A stretch of 64,000 bases of DNA from Streptococcus suis (GCF_019794555.1 NZ_JAIMEP010000003.1:1-64000), one strand, 5' to 3'. Shown: positions 8,968 to 18,505, numbered from the stretch's first letter. Numbers and translations are program-made. Notes: generated from the sequence alone by a model not told the origin.

Positions 8968-9009
8968 TTAGAACAATTCTAATTATACTCCTATCTATCA
9001 ATATGTCAA
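8968..9009 (-). promoter_or_regulatory. Promoter of the cupin-fetA-fetB operon with a PerR-like operator
   Basis: On the minus strand a perfect -35 TTGACA (9009-9004), a 16-bp spacer and a perfect -10 TATAAT (8987-8982) are seen. The last base of the -10 coincides with one end of the 15-bp dyad TTAGAATTGTTCTAA (8982-8968). The dyad matches the PerR-box pattern nTAnAAnnATTnTAn at all but one defined position. A repressor bound there would block RNA polymerase. The assignment to PerR is inference. Confidence 0.65.
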
Positions 9010-9057
9010 GTATTTTGAAACTATCTGATAAAATTCAGACGATACTCATAATTGAGA

Positions 9058-9082
9058 AATGACCTACATAAGGCAGGTCATT
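9058..9082 (-). terminator. Hairpin after the lipoprotein gene
   Basis: AATGACCT / AGGTCATT form an 8-bp stem with a 9-nt loop overlapping the stop codon of the lipoprotein gene. The following T-run is short (TTTC), so this is a weak terminator at best. Confidence 0.5.
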
Positions 9083-9458
9083 CTTTGTGATATGAAACTA
9101 TTTCTTTCTGGGTTTCTTCATTGACAAAGGTTACCTTTCCTAAATTAGCAATCAAGTCAAAAATGGAGTTACTATTCTGCTCTAATTCTAAATAGTCAGA
9201 GTCAGGCATTTCAGTTACTTTCAAATAGATGATAAGCTCATATGGTTCTTCATCTGAACGTATTTCAATATGATCATAGGTGTAACCTGTTGGGTAATCC
9301 TGTAAACTTGCAATCTTAATTACATTGTTACTATCTCCGATATATTCTGTTCTATATTGCTCAAGAGAATCTATTTCGTTTTCAGCTGGCTGGCATGCAG
9401 ATAAGAATATAGTAGTTAGAATTGTCATTAACATAATCCGTTTAAATTGGTGATTCAT
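9078..9458 (-). CDS. Putative lipoprotein, DUF4825-like
   Basis: A 126-residue protein with a lipoprotein signal peptide: basic start, hydrophobic segment, then the lipobox LSAC. It should be lipid-anchored on the outer face of the membrane. The segment YRTEYIGDSNNVIKI and the later IIYLKV resemble DUF4825 domains of Gram-positive lipoproteins and BlaR-like proteins; function unknown. ATG 9458 is preferred because AAAGGAAG lies upstream; a TTG 18 bp farther up would overlap it. It lies directly downstream of the group II intron insertion region in the transcription direction of the ABC-F gene. Confidence 0.75.
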   Translation of the reverse strand: MNHQFKRIMLMTILTTIFLSACQPAENEIDSLEQYRTEYIGDSNNVIKIASLQDYPTGYTYDHIEIRSDEEPYELIIYLKVTEMPDSDYLELEQNSNSIFDLIANLGKVTFVNEETQKEIVSYHKE

Positions 9459-9509
9459 GATATATCTTCCTTTCAACCTTTATTATCAGTTACATTACTA
9501 TCAAATATA

Positions 9510-11367
9510 ATCGAGTAGGGACTAATTTCTAGTCCCTCTCACACCACCGTGCGTGCCGTTCGGCACACGGCGGTTCAACTAACTTTTAACGCATGTCGTT
9601 TTAGATAATAATCTAGGCAAGAAACCAGTCCACGTTTAGCGAGGACTGGTTTTGATATGGCACGTTTCAGTACAGACCTCTGAGCCACTAATTGATAATG
9701 GTCTCCCCAGCCAGATACTTTATCCGCTATCCACTTCGGTACTCCTAGTTTGAGAAGTCCCCATAGTCGCCTAGATTTCTTCTTCCATTGTTTCCAGATA
9801 ACAACTCTTATTCGAGTTCTTAGTCGTTCATCAATGCTTTCCATGACTGATTTCATGTTCGTCATAGAAAAGTAGTTTATCCAACCTCGGATGACCCAGT
9901 TTAGTCGCTCAATTCGGCTGTCTAAGTCAATACTCCACTTACGGGACGTTAGTTTCTTGAGTTTTCTCTTGAAACTCTGTACGCTATCCTGATGCGGACG
10001 ACTTTTCCAACCCCCCGATGATTTCCAGAACCCAAATCCTAGATACTTCAATTTGCTCGGTCTCACAATCTTGGTCTTGGTCATGTTGACTTTCAAACCT
10101 AATCGTTTTTCAATATAACGACTAATTGAATGCATCACACGTTTAGCCGCCGCCTCACTACCAACTGTGATGACACAGTCATCTGCGTAGCGAACAAAGC
10201 GAAGTCCACGATTTTCCAACTCTTTATCTAGCTCATTAAGCATGATATTGGATAGGAGCGGTGATAGGTTTCCTCCCTGTGGCGTTCCGACTAGTGTTTT
10301 ATACCGTTGGCCGTTGATGACTACACCTGAATGAAGGTACTTACGAATCAGAGATTCTGTATCCCCATCTTGGATAATGTTATGAACAAGCGACATCAGT
10401 CTATCTTGAGGAACGGTATCGAAAAACTTCTCGAGGTCTATATCCACTATCCACTCATAGCCGTCATTAAGGTATTCTAATAACTGGATAACGGCATGTT
10501 CGCAGGACCGATTGGGTCTGAATCCGTAGCTCTTATCAGAGAAATAGGGTTCACAGATAGGACTAATGACTTGGACAATGGCTTGTTGTATCATTCTATC
10601 CATGACCGTTGGAATGCCTAGCTGGCGAACTCCGCCGTTAGGCTTGGAAATTTCAACTCGTAAAACGGGCTGTGGTTTGTACTTTCTCTGCTTTATGAGT
10701 TCTTTAGTTGAACGCCAGTGTTTGCGGAGATAGTCATCTATTTCGTCAATAGTTACGCCGTCAATTCCTGCTGAACCTTTATTGGCTCTAACTTGATTGT
10801 AAGCATCCAACATATTTGAACGTGATAGGATATTATCTAATAACTGTGACATGTGCGTACTCCTTTCTTGTCTCGGTGTCTGTAGGATATCTTATATTGA
10901 TAAGCTTTCTTCCAGTCAATACGTGACCGTCTCCAGTTCTATCAGACCATTCTTTACAGACACAATCGAAGTAGGTATACTTCGGTTAATTGTTCGGTCC
11001 TTCGCTCCGTTTCCATTACAGAAATTTCATCGCTACTATGACCTCGGCTGACTTCTCATGATTCGTTGTTACTACGTCTTATTGACGCTCATGAGACCTC
11101 ACGGGATAAGTCGTACATCTTTCCTCGTTTACACTCGTGATTTACGCATATAGGTTACGACTACCTTTTTGGACTTTGGTGCTTGTAGCCACCTTATCCG
11201 CTATATACGCCTTTGTATCACGTTTCTGTTCGTAGCGCCACGATTTCGCTATCCCTTCCTCTCCCCGCTACCTCACGATAGTCAGGCTTGGGAGTCGCTT
11301 TGGGGTTCACCGGTAGCGGGTGCCCGCAGAGGACTTTCACCTCAGATGTACGACATGCCCGTCGTAC
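9510..11367 (-). mobile_element. Group IIC intron behind the ABC-F gene terminator
   Basis: The element of about 1.86 kb carries its reverse transcriptase and structured RNA on both sides. On the minus strand it starts near GTACGACGGG (11367), just past the ABC-F terminator hairpin. It ends near CCCTACTCGA (about 9510). A domain V-like hairpin is at about 9543-9577 (GCCGTGTGCC, loop GAAC, GGCACGCACGG) and domain VI at about 9511-9538. Insertion directly after a terminator is the habit of class C introns. Ends are accurate to a few bases only. Confidence 0.82.
9575..10852 (-). CDS. ltrA: Group II intron reverse transcriptase/maturase
   Basis: A 425-residue intron-encoded protein that splices its host RNA and copies it into new DNA sites. 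The reverse transcriptase core is intact: GFRPNRSCEHA at about 110-120, VDIDLEKFFD at 136-145, TPQGGNLSPLLSN at 190-202 and the catalytic YADD at 222-225. The group II maturase region follows (LKYLGFGF, WINYF). There is no HNH endonuclease domain at the C-terminus, as expected for class C. The ribosome binding site GAAAGGAG precedes ATG 10852. No frameshift is seen, so the element could be active. It resembles the Streptococcus agalactiae GBSi1 type. Confidence 0.95.
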   Translation of the reverse strand: MSQLLDNILSRSNMLDAYNQVRANKGSAGIDGVTIDEIDDYLRKHWRSTKELIKQRKYKPQPVLRVEISKPNGGVRQLGIPTVMDRMIQQAIVQVISPICEPYFSDKSYGFRPNRSCEHAVIQLLEYLNDGYEWIVDIDLEKFFDTVPQDRLMSLVHNIIQDGDTESLIRKYLHSGVVINGQRYKTLVGTPQGGNLSPLLSNIMLNELDKELENRGLRFVRYADDCVITVGSEAAAKRVMHSISRYIEKRLGLKVNMTKTKIVRPSKLKYLGFGFWKSSGGWKSRPHQDSVQSFKRKLKKLTSRKWSIDLDSRIERLNWVIRGWINYFSMTNMKSVMESIDERLRTRIRVVIWKQWKKKSRRLWGLLKLGVPKWIADKVSGWGDHYQLVAQRSVLKRAISKPVLAKRGLVSCLDYYLKRHALKVS

Positions 11368-11377
11368 TACAAAGAAA

Positions 11378-11397
11378 AAGCTACCTTTCGATAGCTT
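11378..11397 (-). terminator. ABC-F gene terminator (intron target)
   Basis: Minus strand AAGCTATCGAAAGGTAGCTT is a stem-loop followed by TTTCTTTG, 6 bp after the ABC-F stop. The group II intron begins about 11 bp past the stem. Confidence 0.8.
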
Positions 11398-11402
11398 GTT
11401 TC

Positions 11403-12947
11403 TTAAGTCAATTCATTAAAATCCCAAACATCGTCAACCCAGCCCTCATAGAAATCAGGCTCATGGCAGACCATGAGAATAGAGCCCTTGTAGGCTTTGA
11501 GAGCTCGTTTAAGTTCATCTTTGGCATCCACATCTAAATGGTTGGTCGGCTCGTCAAGGATAAGTACATTGTTTTCACGGTTCATAAGCAAACAGAAGCG
11601 AACTTTGGCCTGCTCACCACCTGAAAGAACTTGAATTTGGCTTTCGATATGTTTGGAAGTCAAACCGCAACGAGCCAAGGCCGCCCGAACTTCCGCCTGA
11701 TTAAGAGCAGGAAAGGCATCCCATACCGCTTCTAGTGGCGTCTGACGATTACCAGCAGCAACTTCCTGTTCAAAATACCCTAATTCTAAATACTCCCCAC
11801 GCTCAACAGTTCCTCCTAGCGGTGGAATAATGCCTAGAAGACTTTTGAGAAGGGTGGATTTACCAATACCATTGGCACCGACAATGGCAATCTTTTGGTT
11901 ACGCTCAAAGGTTAAATTGAGCGGTGTGCGTGTTAAAACGCGATCATATCCTATTTCCAAATTATTGGTCTGGAAGATAAAACGACTTGGTGTGCGTGCC
12001 ATTTTGAAGTCGAAGGATGGCTTTGGTTTTTCGGACTGAAGTTCAATAATCTCCATCTTATCCAACTTCTTCTGGCGAGACATGGCCATATTTCGAGTAG
12101 CAACGCGAGCCTTATTTCGATTCACAAAATCCTGCAAATCAGCGATTTCTTTCTGTTGACGTTCATAGGCCGCTTCCAATTGTGCACGCTTCATGGCATG
12201 GACTTCTTGGAATTGATAATAGTCACCTGTATAGCGAGTTAATAATTGGTTTTCAACATGATAAACAATATTGATCACATCATTCAAGAATGGAATATCA
12301 TGGGAAATTAAAACAAATGCATTTTCATAGTTCTGCAAATATCGTTTGAGCCAGTCAATATGCTCAGCATCCAAGTAGTTGGTTGGTTCATCCAAGAGCA
12401 AGATATCTGGCTTTTCCAAGAGCAATTTTGCCAAAAGAACTTTAGTCCGTTGTCCCCCTGATAACTCCGTCACATCCTTGTCCATACCGTATTCCATGAC
12501 ACCAAGAGCACGAGCTACTTCATCAATTTTAGCATCTAAAGTATAGAAATCACGACTTTCCAAGCGATCTTGGAGTTCTCCAACCTCTTCCATAAGAGCA
12601 TCGATATCAACCCCATCTTCAGCCATTGACATATAAATATCATTGATACGAGCTTCGGTTTTGAATAATTCATCAAAGGCTGTGCGTAAGACGTCACGAA
12701 CTGATTGACCCTTTTCTAATTTAGCATGCTGGTCTAAATAACCTGCCGTTACATAACGTGACCATTCAACCTTCCCTTCATCTGGTTGCAATTGACCTGT
12801 CACGATGGACATGAAGGTCGATTTCCCTTCACCATTGGCACCGACAAGTCCGATATGTTCCCCTTTCAAGAGACGGAAGGAGACATTTTCGAAAATTGCA
12901 CGGTCACCAAAGCCATGGCTCAAATTCTTTACTTCTAAAATACTCAT
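11403..12947 (-). CDS. ABC-F family ATPase (YkpA/YbiT-like)
   Basis: A 514-residue soluble protein with two ABC ATPase domains and no membrane segments. ABC-F proteins act on ribosomes, for translation or antibiotic protection. The first Walker A, GANGEGKST, is at residues 36-44, with signature ELSGGQRTK and Walker B ILLLDEPTNYLD. The linker is basic and helical. The second domain has GANGIGKST, LSGGEQAK and VLILDEPTNHLD. The shape fits the YkpA/YbiT branch rather than resistance proteins. ATG 12947 has GAGGAA upstream. The group II intron lies right behind its terminator. Confidence 0.93.
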   Translation of the reverse strand: MSILEVKNLSHGFGDRAIFENVSFRLLKGEHIGLVGANGEGKSTFMSIVTGQLQPDEGKVEWSRYVTAGYLDQHAKLEKGQSVRDVLRTAFDELFKTEARINDIYMSMAEDGVDIDALMEEVGELQDRLESRDFYTLDAKIDEVARALGVMEYGMDKDVTELSGGQRTKVLLAKLLLEKPDILLLDEPTNYLDAEHIDWLKRYLQNYENAFVLISHDIPFLNDVINIVYHVENQLLTRYTGDYYQFQEVHAMKRAQLEAAYERQQKEIADLQDFVNRNKARVATRNMAMSRQKKLDKMEIIELQSEKPKPSFDFKMARTPSRFIFQTNNLEIGYDRVLTRTPLNLTFERNQKIAIVGANGIGKSTLLKSLLGIIPPLGGTVERGEYLELGYFEQEVAAGNRQTPLEAVWDAFPALNQAEVRAALARCGLTSKHIESQIQVLSGGEQAKVRFCLLMNRENNVLILDEPTNHLDVDAKDELKRALKAYKGSILMVCHEPDFYEGWVDDVWDFNELT

Positions 12948-12960
12948 AAATTCCTCACAA

Positions 12961-13135
12961 AAGAGGCTGGGCAGAAAGTCCAACCTCGCTTCTCAGAGTT
13001 CGTGTCAACATCTCAGCGCAGTGGTTGATTGGCAGATTTGTTCGTGTTTCACACTCGAAATCTGACCTAATCAACTGTGCGGGGGTGGGAAGACGAACTC
13101 TTTTTAGACTGGTCGAGTTCTTTCCCACTCCCTGT
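12961..13135. repeat. Dispersed intergenic repeat, copy 1
   Basis: Non-coding block starting AAGAGGCTGGGCAGAAAGTC and ending GAGTTCTTTCCCACTCC. The same edge sequences recur, diverged, at 18639-18930 (AGGCTGGGCTCAAG... GAATTCTTTCCCACTCC). It contains the internal self-complement AGTTCGT...ACGAACT. It looks like one of the small streptococcal intergenic repeat families. No ORF is seen. Confidence 0.6.
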
Positions 13136-13143
13136 TTACTCTT

Positions 13144-14496
13144 TTAATCTAAACCGATTTCAGTACGAACCACATCTGCGATTGTATCTACATAATAGTT
13201 AACCTCAGCATCTGTTGGGGCTTCCGCCATAACACGCAATAGTGGCTCAGTCCCACTTGGACGAACTAAGATACGACCATTCCCTGCCATCTCTGCCTCC
13301 ATCTTTTCAATGATAGCTGCAATAGCAGGAACCTCCATAGATTTATCCTTCATGCTGTTTTCAACACGAATATTGACTAATTTTTGTGGATAAATCGTAA
13401 CTTCTGCCGCCAATTCTGACAAGGTTTTACCTGTTTCTTTCATGATTTTAGTCAGTTGCACAGCGGTCAATTGGCCATCACCTGTGGTGTTATAATCCAT
13501 AAGAATTACGTGACCAGATTGTTCACCACCAATATTGTAACCTTCTTTGCGCATTTCCTCGACCACATAACGGTCTCCAACTGCGGTCACAGCTTTTTCA
13601 ATTCCTTCGCGATCCAAGGCCTTATGGAATCCGAGATTGGACATAACTGTGGTCACAATTGTATTTTTGGCCAATAGACCACGATCAGCAAGGTATTTAC
13701 CAATGATATACATGATGCGATCGCCATCTACTAAATCACCATTTTCGTCTACAGCAATCAATCGATCGCTATCACCATCAAAGGCAAGACCTATTTGACT
13801 ACCTGTTTCCTTAACTAATTCTTGCAATTTTTCAGGATGCGTAGAACCAACGCCCTCATTGATATTCAAACCGTCTGGATTTTCAGCCATAACCGTCAAA
13901 TCTGCACCCAGGTCTGCAAAAATTTGGCGAGCAGAAGTTGCCGCTGCACCATTAGCTGTATCCAAAGCAACTTTCATACCTTCTAATTCAGTACCAGTTG
14001 ACACTAAAAATTGTTGATACTTGCGTAGACCTTCTGGATACTCCACTACATCACCCAAACCTTGAGCAGATGGACGTGGTAATGTATCTTCTTCCGCATC
14101 AAGAAGAGCTTCTATCTCTGCTTCCAATGCATCATCTAATTTGAAACCATCACCAGCAAAGAACTTAATTCCATTATCCTGTGCTGGATTGTGGCTTGCA
14201 GAAATCATAACCCCTGCGCTAGCTTTTTCAACTTTGACTAAGTGGGCAACACCAGGTGTTGCGAGTACACCTAGTTTATATACATGAATACCTACTGATA
14301 AAAGACCTGCAACCAAAGCAGACTCAAGCATTTGTCCTGAAATACGTGTGTCACGCGCCACAAAAACTCGAGGTACATCCGTTTCATGTTGACTAAGGAC
14401 ATAGCCACCAAAACGACCTAGTTTAAATGCCAATTCTGGCGTCAATTCTACGTTTGCTTCTCCACGGACCCCATCCGTACCAAAATATTTTCCCAT
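13144..14496 (-). CDS. glmM: Phosphoglucosamine mutase GlmM
   Basis: GlmM converts glucosamine-6-phosphate to glucosamine-1-phosphate, feeding UDP-GlcNAc and cell-wall synthesis. The 450-residue length is standard. The phosphoserine loop SASHNP has its catalytic Ser at 101, the Mg site is DGDSDR at about 241-246, and the C-terminal phosphate-binding loop is [12 protein letters not shown]. It is the last gene of the cdaA-cdaR-glmM operon, 9 bp after cdaR. This linkage is conserved in Firmicutes, where GlmM can bind and inhibit CdaA. Confidence 0.97.
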   Translation of the reverse strand: MGKYFGTDGVRGEANVELTPELAFKLGRFGGYVLSQHETDVPRVFVARDTRISGQMLESALVAGLLSVGIHVYKLGVLATPGVAHLVKVEKASAGVMISASHNPAQDNGIKFFAGDGFKLDDALEAEIEALLDAEEDTLPRPSAQGLGDVVEYPEGLRKYQQFLVSTGTELEGMKVALDTANGAAATSARQIFADLGADLTVMAENPDGLNINEGVGSTHPEKLQELVKETGSQIGLAFDGDSDRLIAVDENGDLVDGDRIMYIIGKYLADRGLLAKNTIVTTVMSNLGFHKALDREGIEKAVTAVGDRYVVEEMRKEGYNIGGEQSGHVILMDYNTTGDGQLTAVQLTKIMKETGKTLSELAAEVTIYPQKLVNIRVENSMKDKSMEVPAIAAIIEKMEAEMAGNGRILVRPSGTEPLLRVMAEAPTDAEVNYYVDTIADVVRTEIGLD

Positions 14497-14505
14497 TTTA
14501 ATTCC

Positions 14506-15210
14506 TCATTTAATTTTTGAAACAACAACTTGCATATTTGTTTCAGTTTCAGACAAGACAACTGGCAAGACGTTTCCATTACTATCAACTGCCTGTAGCT
14601 TGGCTGTACCACTATAATTTGAGTCTAAATTACTAATATCAATCGCAACTGCTTCCACATGATCTATTTTTGCCATTGTTTCTTCATCGGTTGTGACTTT
14701 TACCGAATTTACAGCCACAGTTACTTTAGACACATTGTATCCACTTGCTAGCTGATTGCTATAAACAACTCCTTGGACTGCTAAACTCTTACTAACTTTT
14801 TTGCCAATTTTTACAGTGATTGCATCTGGAGCCAGCGTTGCACTAACACCAGCAGGTAGGTTCGCTAATTGGAGTGTGACCGTCTGAGTACCATCTGTCA
14901 AATCACTCAAATCTGCAATAACTTGAAATGTTCGAGTAGCTTCATCAGATTCACGTTGTAACAGTACACGGTTGGATCCCCGTAGCTCGACTGCCACAGT
15001 TGAAGAGAATCCTGATATAAAATATTTATTTGTGTCGTACTCAATCTCAATCGGCACACCGCTCAAGGTATGTATATAAGTTTCTGATTCTGTATTACTC
15101 GCAGATGATTCTGAATTTTTATAATTGGTCGTTGTCGCATAGAAAAAGAGCAAAAGTGCCAAAAAAATTGATAAGGCTAGATGACCAACTGTTTTAAACT
15201 TATTGTTCAT
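14506..15210 (-). CDS. cdaR: CdaA regulator CdaR (YbbR-domain protein)
   Basis: A 234-residue protein with one N-terminal membrane helix (residues about 8-26) and an extracytoplasmic part built from YbbR repeats (GVPIEIEYD..., ATLAPDAITVKIG, VTTDEETMAKIDHVEAVAIDI). CdaR binds and tunes the diadenylate cyclase CdaA. It is shorter than many CdaR proteins, so it probably carries fewer YbbR repeats. Its ATG at 15210 overlaps the end of cdaA by 11 bp, indicating coupled translation. Confidence 0.92.
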   Translation of the reverse strand: MNNKFKTVGHLALSIFLALLLFFYATTTNYKNSESSASNTESETYIHTLSGVPIEIEYDTNKYFISGFSSTVAVELRGSNRVLLQRESDEATRTFQVIADLSDLTDGTQTVTLQLANLPAGVSATLAPDAITVKIGKKVSKSLAVQGVVYSNQLASGYNVSKVTVAVNSVKVTTDEETMAKIDHVEAVAIDISNLDSNYSGTAKLQAVDSNGNVLPVVLSETETNMQVVVSKIK

Positions 15211-16054
15211 GATTACTACCTCTCAATCGTTTCCATAGCGATTTCTTTGGAACTGAATCAGAAATAAATGTAGTACGAAGTTCTGCTTCAAACTCTTCAA
15301 GAGTCAAGTCATGCTTGAAAATACCATTATGTGCAACCGAGATACTTCCAGTTTCCTCCGAAACAATAAAAACAAAGGCATCTGACACTTCCGATAATCC
15401 AATCGCAGCGCGGTGTCGTGTCCCAAATTCCTTGGAAATCCCTGCGCTTTCAGACAAAGGCAAATAGGCACAAGCTACTGCGATTTTGTCCTCCTTCACG
15501 ATAACTGCCCCATCATGTAGTGGCGTATTCGGTATAAAGATGTTAATCAATAGTTCCCTTGATACATCTGCATTTAAAGGAATCCCAGTTGCTCTATATT
15601 CCTGCAAAGTTTGTGCCTGCTCAACTGCTACAAGTGCTCCGATTTTCCGTGGAGACATATAAGCCACCGACTTGATAAAAGAAACTATTAATTTTTCTTC
15701 AGCACTGACAGAATTCGTAGTAAAAATCTGAGTTGTCCGTCCAAGTTTCTCAAGCATTGCACGTAACTCAGGCGCAAAAATAACAACAGCTGCAATTACG
15801 CCGTAGGTAATAACCTGGTTAATCAACCATGCGATTGTCTGAAATCCAAATAGACTTGCCACTATCTGAGCAATAATAAAGAGAAATACACCCCGGATGA
15901 GAGTCATAATCTTAGTTCCAGCAATGGCTTTACTAAAATTATATATTAAATATACAACTATACCAATATCTATTAGATGAAGTAAGGCAGTCCAAGGATT
16001 AGCTATCAAACTGGACCAGTAGCCTGTATCAAATAATTGGTTTAAACTTAACAT
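15200..16054 (-). CDS. cdaA: Diadenylate cyclase CdaA
   Basis: CdaA makes cyclic di-AMP from two ATP at the membrane. The 284-residue protein has three N-terminal membrane helices (about 20-95) followed by the DAC domain with DGA at residues 181-183 and RHR at 213-215. ATG 16054 is preferred because GTGAGG lies 6 bp upstream; a longer in-frame TTG start is possible. It heads the cdaA-cdaR-glmM operon. The window also holds a DHH phosphodiesterase gene (36352-37296) that may act downstream in c-di-AMP turnover. Confidence 0.95.
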   Translation of the reverse strand: MLSLNQLFDTGYWSSLIANPWTALLHLIDIGIVVYLIYNFSKAIAGTKIMTLIRGVFLFIIAQIVASLFGFQTIAWLINQVITYGVIAAVVIFAPELRAMLEKLGRTTQIFTTNSVSAEEKLIVSFIKSVAYMSPRKIGALVAVEQAQTLQEYRATGIPLNADVSRELLINIFIPNTPLHDGAVIVKEDKIAVACAYLPLSESAGISKEFGTRHRAAIGLSEVSDAFVFIVSEETGSISVAHNGIFKHDLTLEEFEAELRTTFISDSVPKKSLWKRLRGSNHEQ

Positions 16055-16096
16055 GTATACCTCACACTTTCTAAAGTATAACACTGAATCATTTCT

Positions 16097-16125
16097 ATTA
16101 TATCACAAAATGATCACAATCATAA
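16097..16125 (-). promoter_or_regulatory. Promoter of cdaA-cdaR-glmM
   Basis: On the minus strand: -35-like TTATGA (16125-16120), 17-bp spacer, extended -10 TGATATAAT (16105-16097), about 45 bp before the cdaA ATG. Confidence 0.55.
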
Positions 16126-16238
16126 ATCTCAATTTACTATTTATTGATAAAATATCTTACAGATATTTGGGCTCAAATTTGGGTACAGATATTTGTAAAA
16201 TCTGAAATACTTCAATAATAGTAATAGCTTGCACTTTA

Positions 16239-16254
16239 TGTTAAAATAGTCCCA
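16239..16254 (+). promoter_or_regulatory. Extended -10 promoter giving a leaderless murT mRNA
   Basis: TGTTAAAAT is an extended -10 element (TG at 16239-16240, TAAAAT at 16242-16247). Transcription should start 6-9 bp after it, at or next to the A of the murT ATG at 16254. No Shine-Dalgarno sequence is present between them. Confidence 0.6.
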
Positions 16255-17597
16255 TGAAAATAAATACTTTACTAGGGATTGCAGCAGGGAAATCCAGTCA
16301 ATTTATCTTGAAAAAACTTGGACGAGGAACGACCCTTCCTGGCAAAATCGCCCTCAAATTCGATAAACATATTTTAGACAGTTTAGCTAAGGATTATGAA
16401 GTTGTCGTCATTACTGGAACAAATGGCAAGACGTTGACAACCGCATTAACAGTTGGAATCCTCCAAGAAGCATTTGGAGAAATCACAACCAACACAAGTG
16501 GTGCCAATATGATTACCGGGATTACAGCCACTTTTTTGTCAGCTAAGAAAAATAAGAATGGCAAAAAAATTGCTGTTTTGGAGATTGATGAAGCCAGCCT
16601 TTCACGTGTTACAGACTTTATCAAACCAAGCTTAATAGTCTTCACAAATATCTTCCGTGATCAAATGGATCGCTACGGTGAAATTTATACCACCTATCAG
16701 ATGATTTTGGACGGGGCAGCCAAAGCCCCTCAAGCAACAATATTGGCGAATGGTGATAGCCCGCTCTTTAATTCAACTTCTGTTATCAATCCAGTTAAAT
16801 ACTACGGTTTTGCAACGGAAGAACATGAACCACGACTGGCTCATTACAATACTGAAGGCGTTCTTTGCCCACATTGCCACCAGATTATCCAGTACAAGCT
16901 CAATACCTATGCTAACTTAGGGAGCTATATTTGTACCAACTGTGGCTTTAGTAGGCCTGATCTAGACTACAAGTTAACTGAGTTGAAGGAAATTACCAAT
17001 ACTTCTTCTACTTTCGTGATTGATGGTCAAGACTATAAAATCAATATCGGCGGTCTCTACAACATTTATAATGCTCTTGCAGCAGTCAGTGTCGCTGAAT
17101 TCTTCGGAGTTTCACCTGAAGAAATCAAGGCCGGTTTTGATAAATCTAAGGCAGTGTTTGGTCGCCAAGAAACCTTTAAGTTAGGAGATAAGGATTGCAC
17201 ACTTGTCCTTATCAAAAATCCAGTAGGTGCAACTCAAGCCATTGAAATGATGAAATTGGCTCCATATGACTTTAGTTTGTCAGTCCTGCTTAACGCCAAC
17301 TACGCTGACGGAATTGATACCAGCTGGATTTGGGATGCAGACTTTGAGCAAATAACCCAAATGGACATTCCACAAGTGTTTGCTGGTGGGGTTCGTTCAT
17401 CTGAGATTGCCCGTCGCCTGCGTGTGACTGGTTTTCCTGAAAACCAGATTGCTGAAACACCTAAACTGGAAGACATCATGAGCTTAATAGAGCAATCTAG
17501 CAGCAAACACGCCTATATATTGGCTACATATACAGCCATGTTGGAATTTCGTGACTTACTCGCTCAGCGTCAAGCCGTTGGAAAGGAGATGAAGTAA
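16254..17597 (+). CDS. murT: Lipid II isoglutaminyl synthase subunit MurT
   Basis: MurT with GatD amidates the D-glutamate of lipid II to D-isoglutamine, needed for peptidoglycan cross-linking in streptococci. The 447-residue Mur-ligase-like protein has the ATP loop TGTNGKT at residues 54-60. An inserted four-cysteine zinc ribbon (C205, C208, C227, C230) marks MurT. The C-terminal domain has [15 protein letters not shown]. The start at 16254 lies only 6 bp after the -10 element, so the transcript is probably leaderless. The stop overlaps the gatD ATG by one base (TAATG). Confidence 0.96.
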   Translation: MKINTLLGIAAGKSSQFILKKLGRGTTLPGKIALKFDKHILDSLAKDYEVVVITGTNGKTLTTALTVGILQEAFGEITTNTSGANMITGITATFLSAKKNKNGKKIAVLEIDEASLSRVTDFIKPSLIVFTNIFRDQMDRYGEIYTTYQMILDGAAKAPQATILANGDSPLFNSTSVINPVKYYGFATEEHEPRLAHYNTEGVLCPHCHQIIQYKLNTYANLGSYICTNCGFSRPDLDYKLTELKEITNTSSTFVIDGQDYKINIGGLYNIYNALAAVSVAEFFGVSPEEIKAGFDKSKAVFGRQETFKLGDKDCTLVLIKNPVGATQAIEMMKLAPYDFSLSVLLNANYADGIDTSWIWDADFEQITQMDIPQVFAGGVRSSEIARRLRVTGFPENQIAETPKLEDIMSLIEQSSSKHAYILATYTAMLEFRDLLAQRQAVGKEMK

Positions 17598-18382
17598 TGG
17601 TCTATACCTCTTTAAAAAGCCCTAATAAAGACTATCAATACGATCTCCATATCGCTCACCTTTACGGCGACTTGATGAATACCTATGGTGATAATGGCAA
17701 TATCCTTATGCTCAAATATGTTGCTGAAAAGCTGGGGGCGCGTGTTCAAGTCGACATTGTTTCGCTGACTGACCGTTTTGACAAAGACTTATATGACATC
17801 GCCTTTTTCGGGGGCGGTCAAGATTATGAGCAATCTGTTCTAGCCAAAGATTTGCCAACAAAAAAAGAAAATCTAGCTGATTACATTGAAAATGACGGTG
17901 TTATGCTTGCCATCTGTGGAGGATTCCAATTACTTGGCCAATATTATATTGAAGCAGGTGGACGTAAAATTGACGGTTTAGGCATTTTAGGTCATTATAC
18001 ACTCAACCAGACTAATAACCGCTATATTGGGGATATCAAAATTCATAATGATGAATTTAATGAGACCTACTATGGATTTGAAAATCACCAAGGTCGAACT
18101 TTCTTGGCTGATAATCAGAAACCGCTAGGTAATGTTATTTATGGTAATGGGAACAACAAGGAGGATAGAGGAGAGGGTATGCACTACAAAAATACCTTTG
18201 GTAGCTACTTCCATGGTCCCATCTTGTCTCGCAATGCCAACTTAGCGTATCGGTTAGTCACAACAGCTCTCCGTAAAAAATATGGTCAAGACATTCCACT
18301 TGCCAGCTACGCAGACATTCTCAGTAAAGAAGTTGCTGAAGAATACGGCGATGTTAAAAGCAAAGCAGAATTTGAAAAGTAA
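17597..18382 (+). CDS. gatD: Lipid II isoglutaminyl synthase subunit GatD
   Basis: The glutaminase subunit of MurT-GatD, supplying ammonia from glutamine. This 261-residue class I amidotransferase-like protein has the nucleophile C107 in AICGGFQ and the catalytic histidine H206 in YFHGPIL. It is translationally coupled to murT and followed by a strong terminator. Confidence 0.96.
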   Translation: MVYTSLKSPNKDYQYDLHIAHLYGDLMNTYGDNGNILMLKYVAEKLGARVQVDIVSLTDRFDKDLYDIAFFGGGQDYEQSVLAKDLPTKKENLADYIENDGVMLAICGGFQLLGQYYIEAGGRKIDGLGILGHYTLNQTNNRYIGDIKIHNDEFNETYYGFENHQGRTFLADNQKPLGNVIYGNGNNKEDRGEGMHYKNTFGSYFHGPILSRNANLAYRLVTTALRKKYGQDIPLASYADILSKEVAEEYGDVKSKAEFEK

Positions 18383-18436
18383 TTTCAATCAGAGATTGAA
18401 CTTTCGATATTAGACTCGAGAATTTTTTTCAGCTAA

Positions 18437-18474
18437 AAAAATCAGATGCTCATTCCAATGAACATCTGATTTTT
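18437..18474 (+). terminator. murT-gatD terminator
   Basis: AAAATCAGATG pairs with CATCTGATTTT, with an inner TCATTCC..ATGA pairing, followed by TTTATTT. Confidence 0.85.
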
Positions 18475-18505
18475 ATTTCCATCAACATTCTAATACTTTT
18501 TTACT

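Noticed and set aside
11169..11537. Plus-strand frame over the intron 5' RNA and the end of the ABC-F gene
   Set aside because: It covers structured intron RNA and the opposite strand of a conserved gene; no protein family fits.
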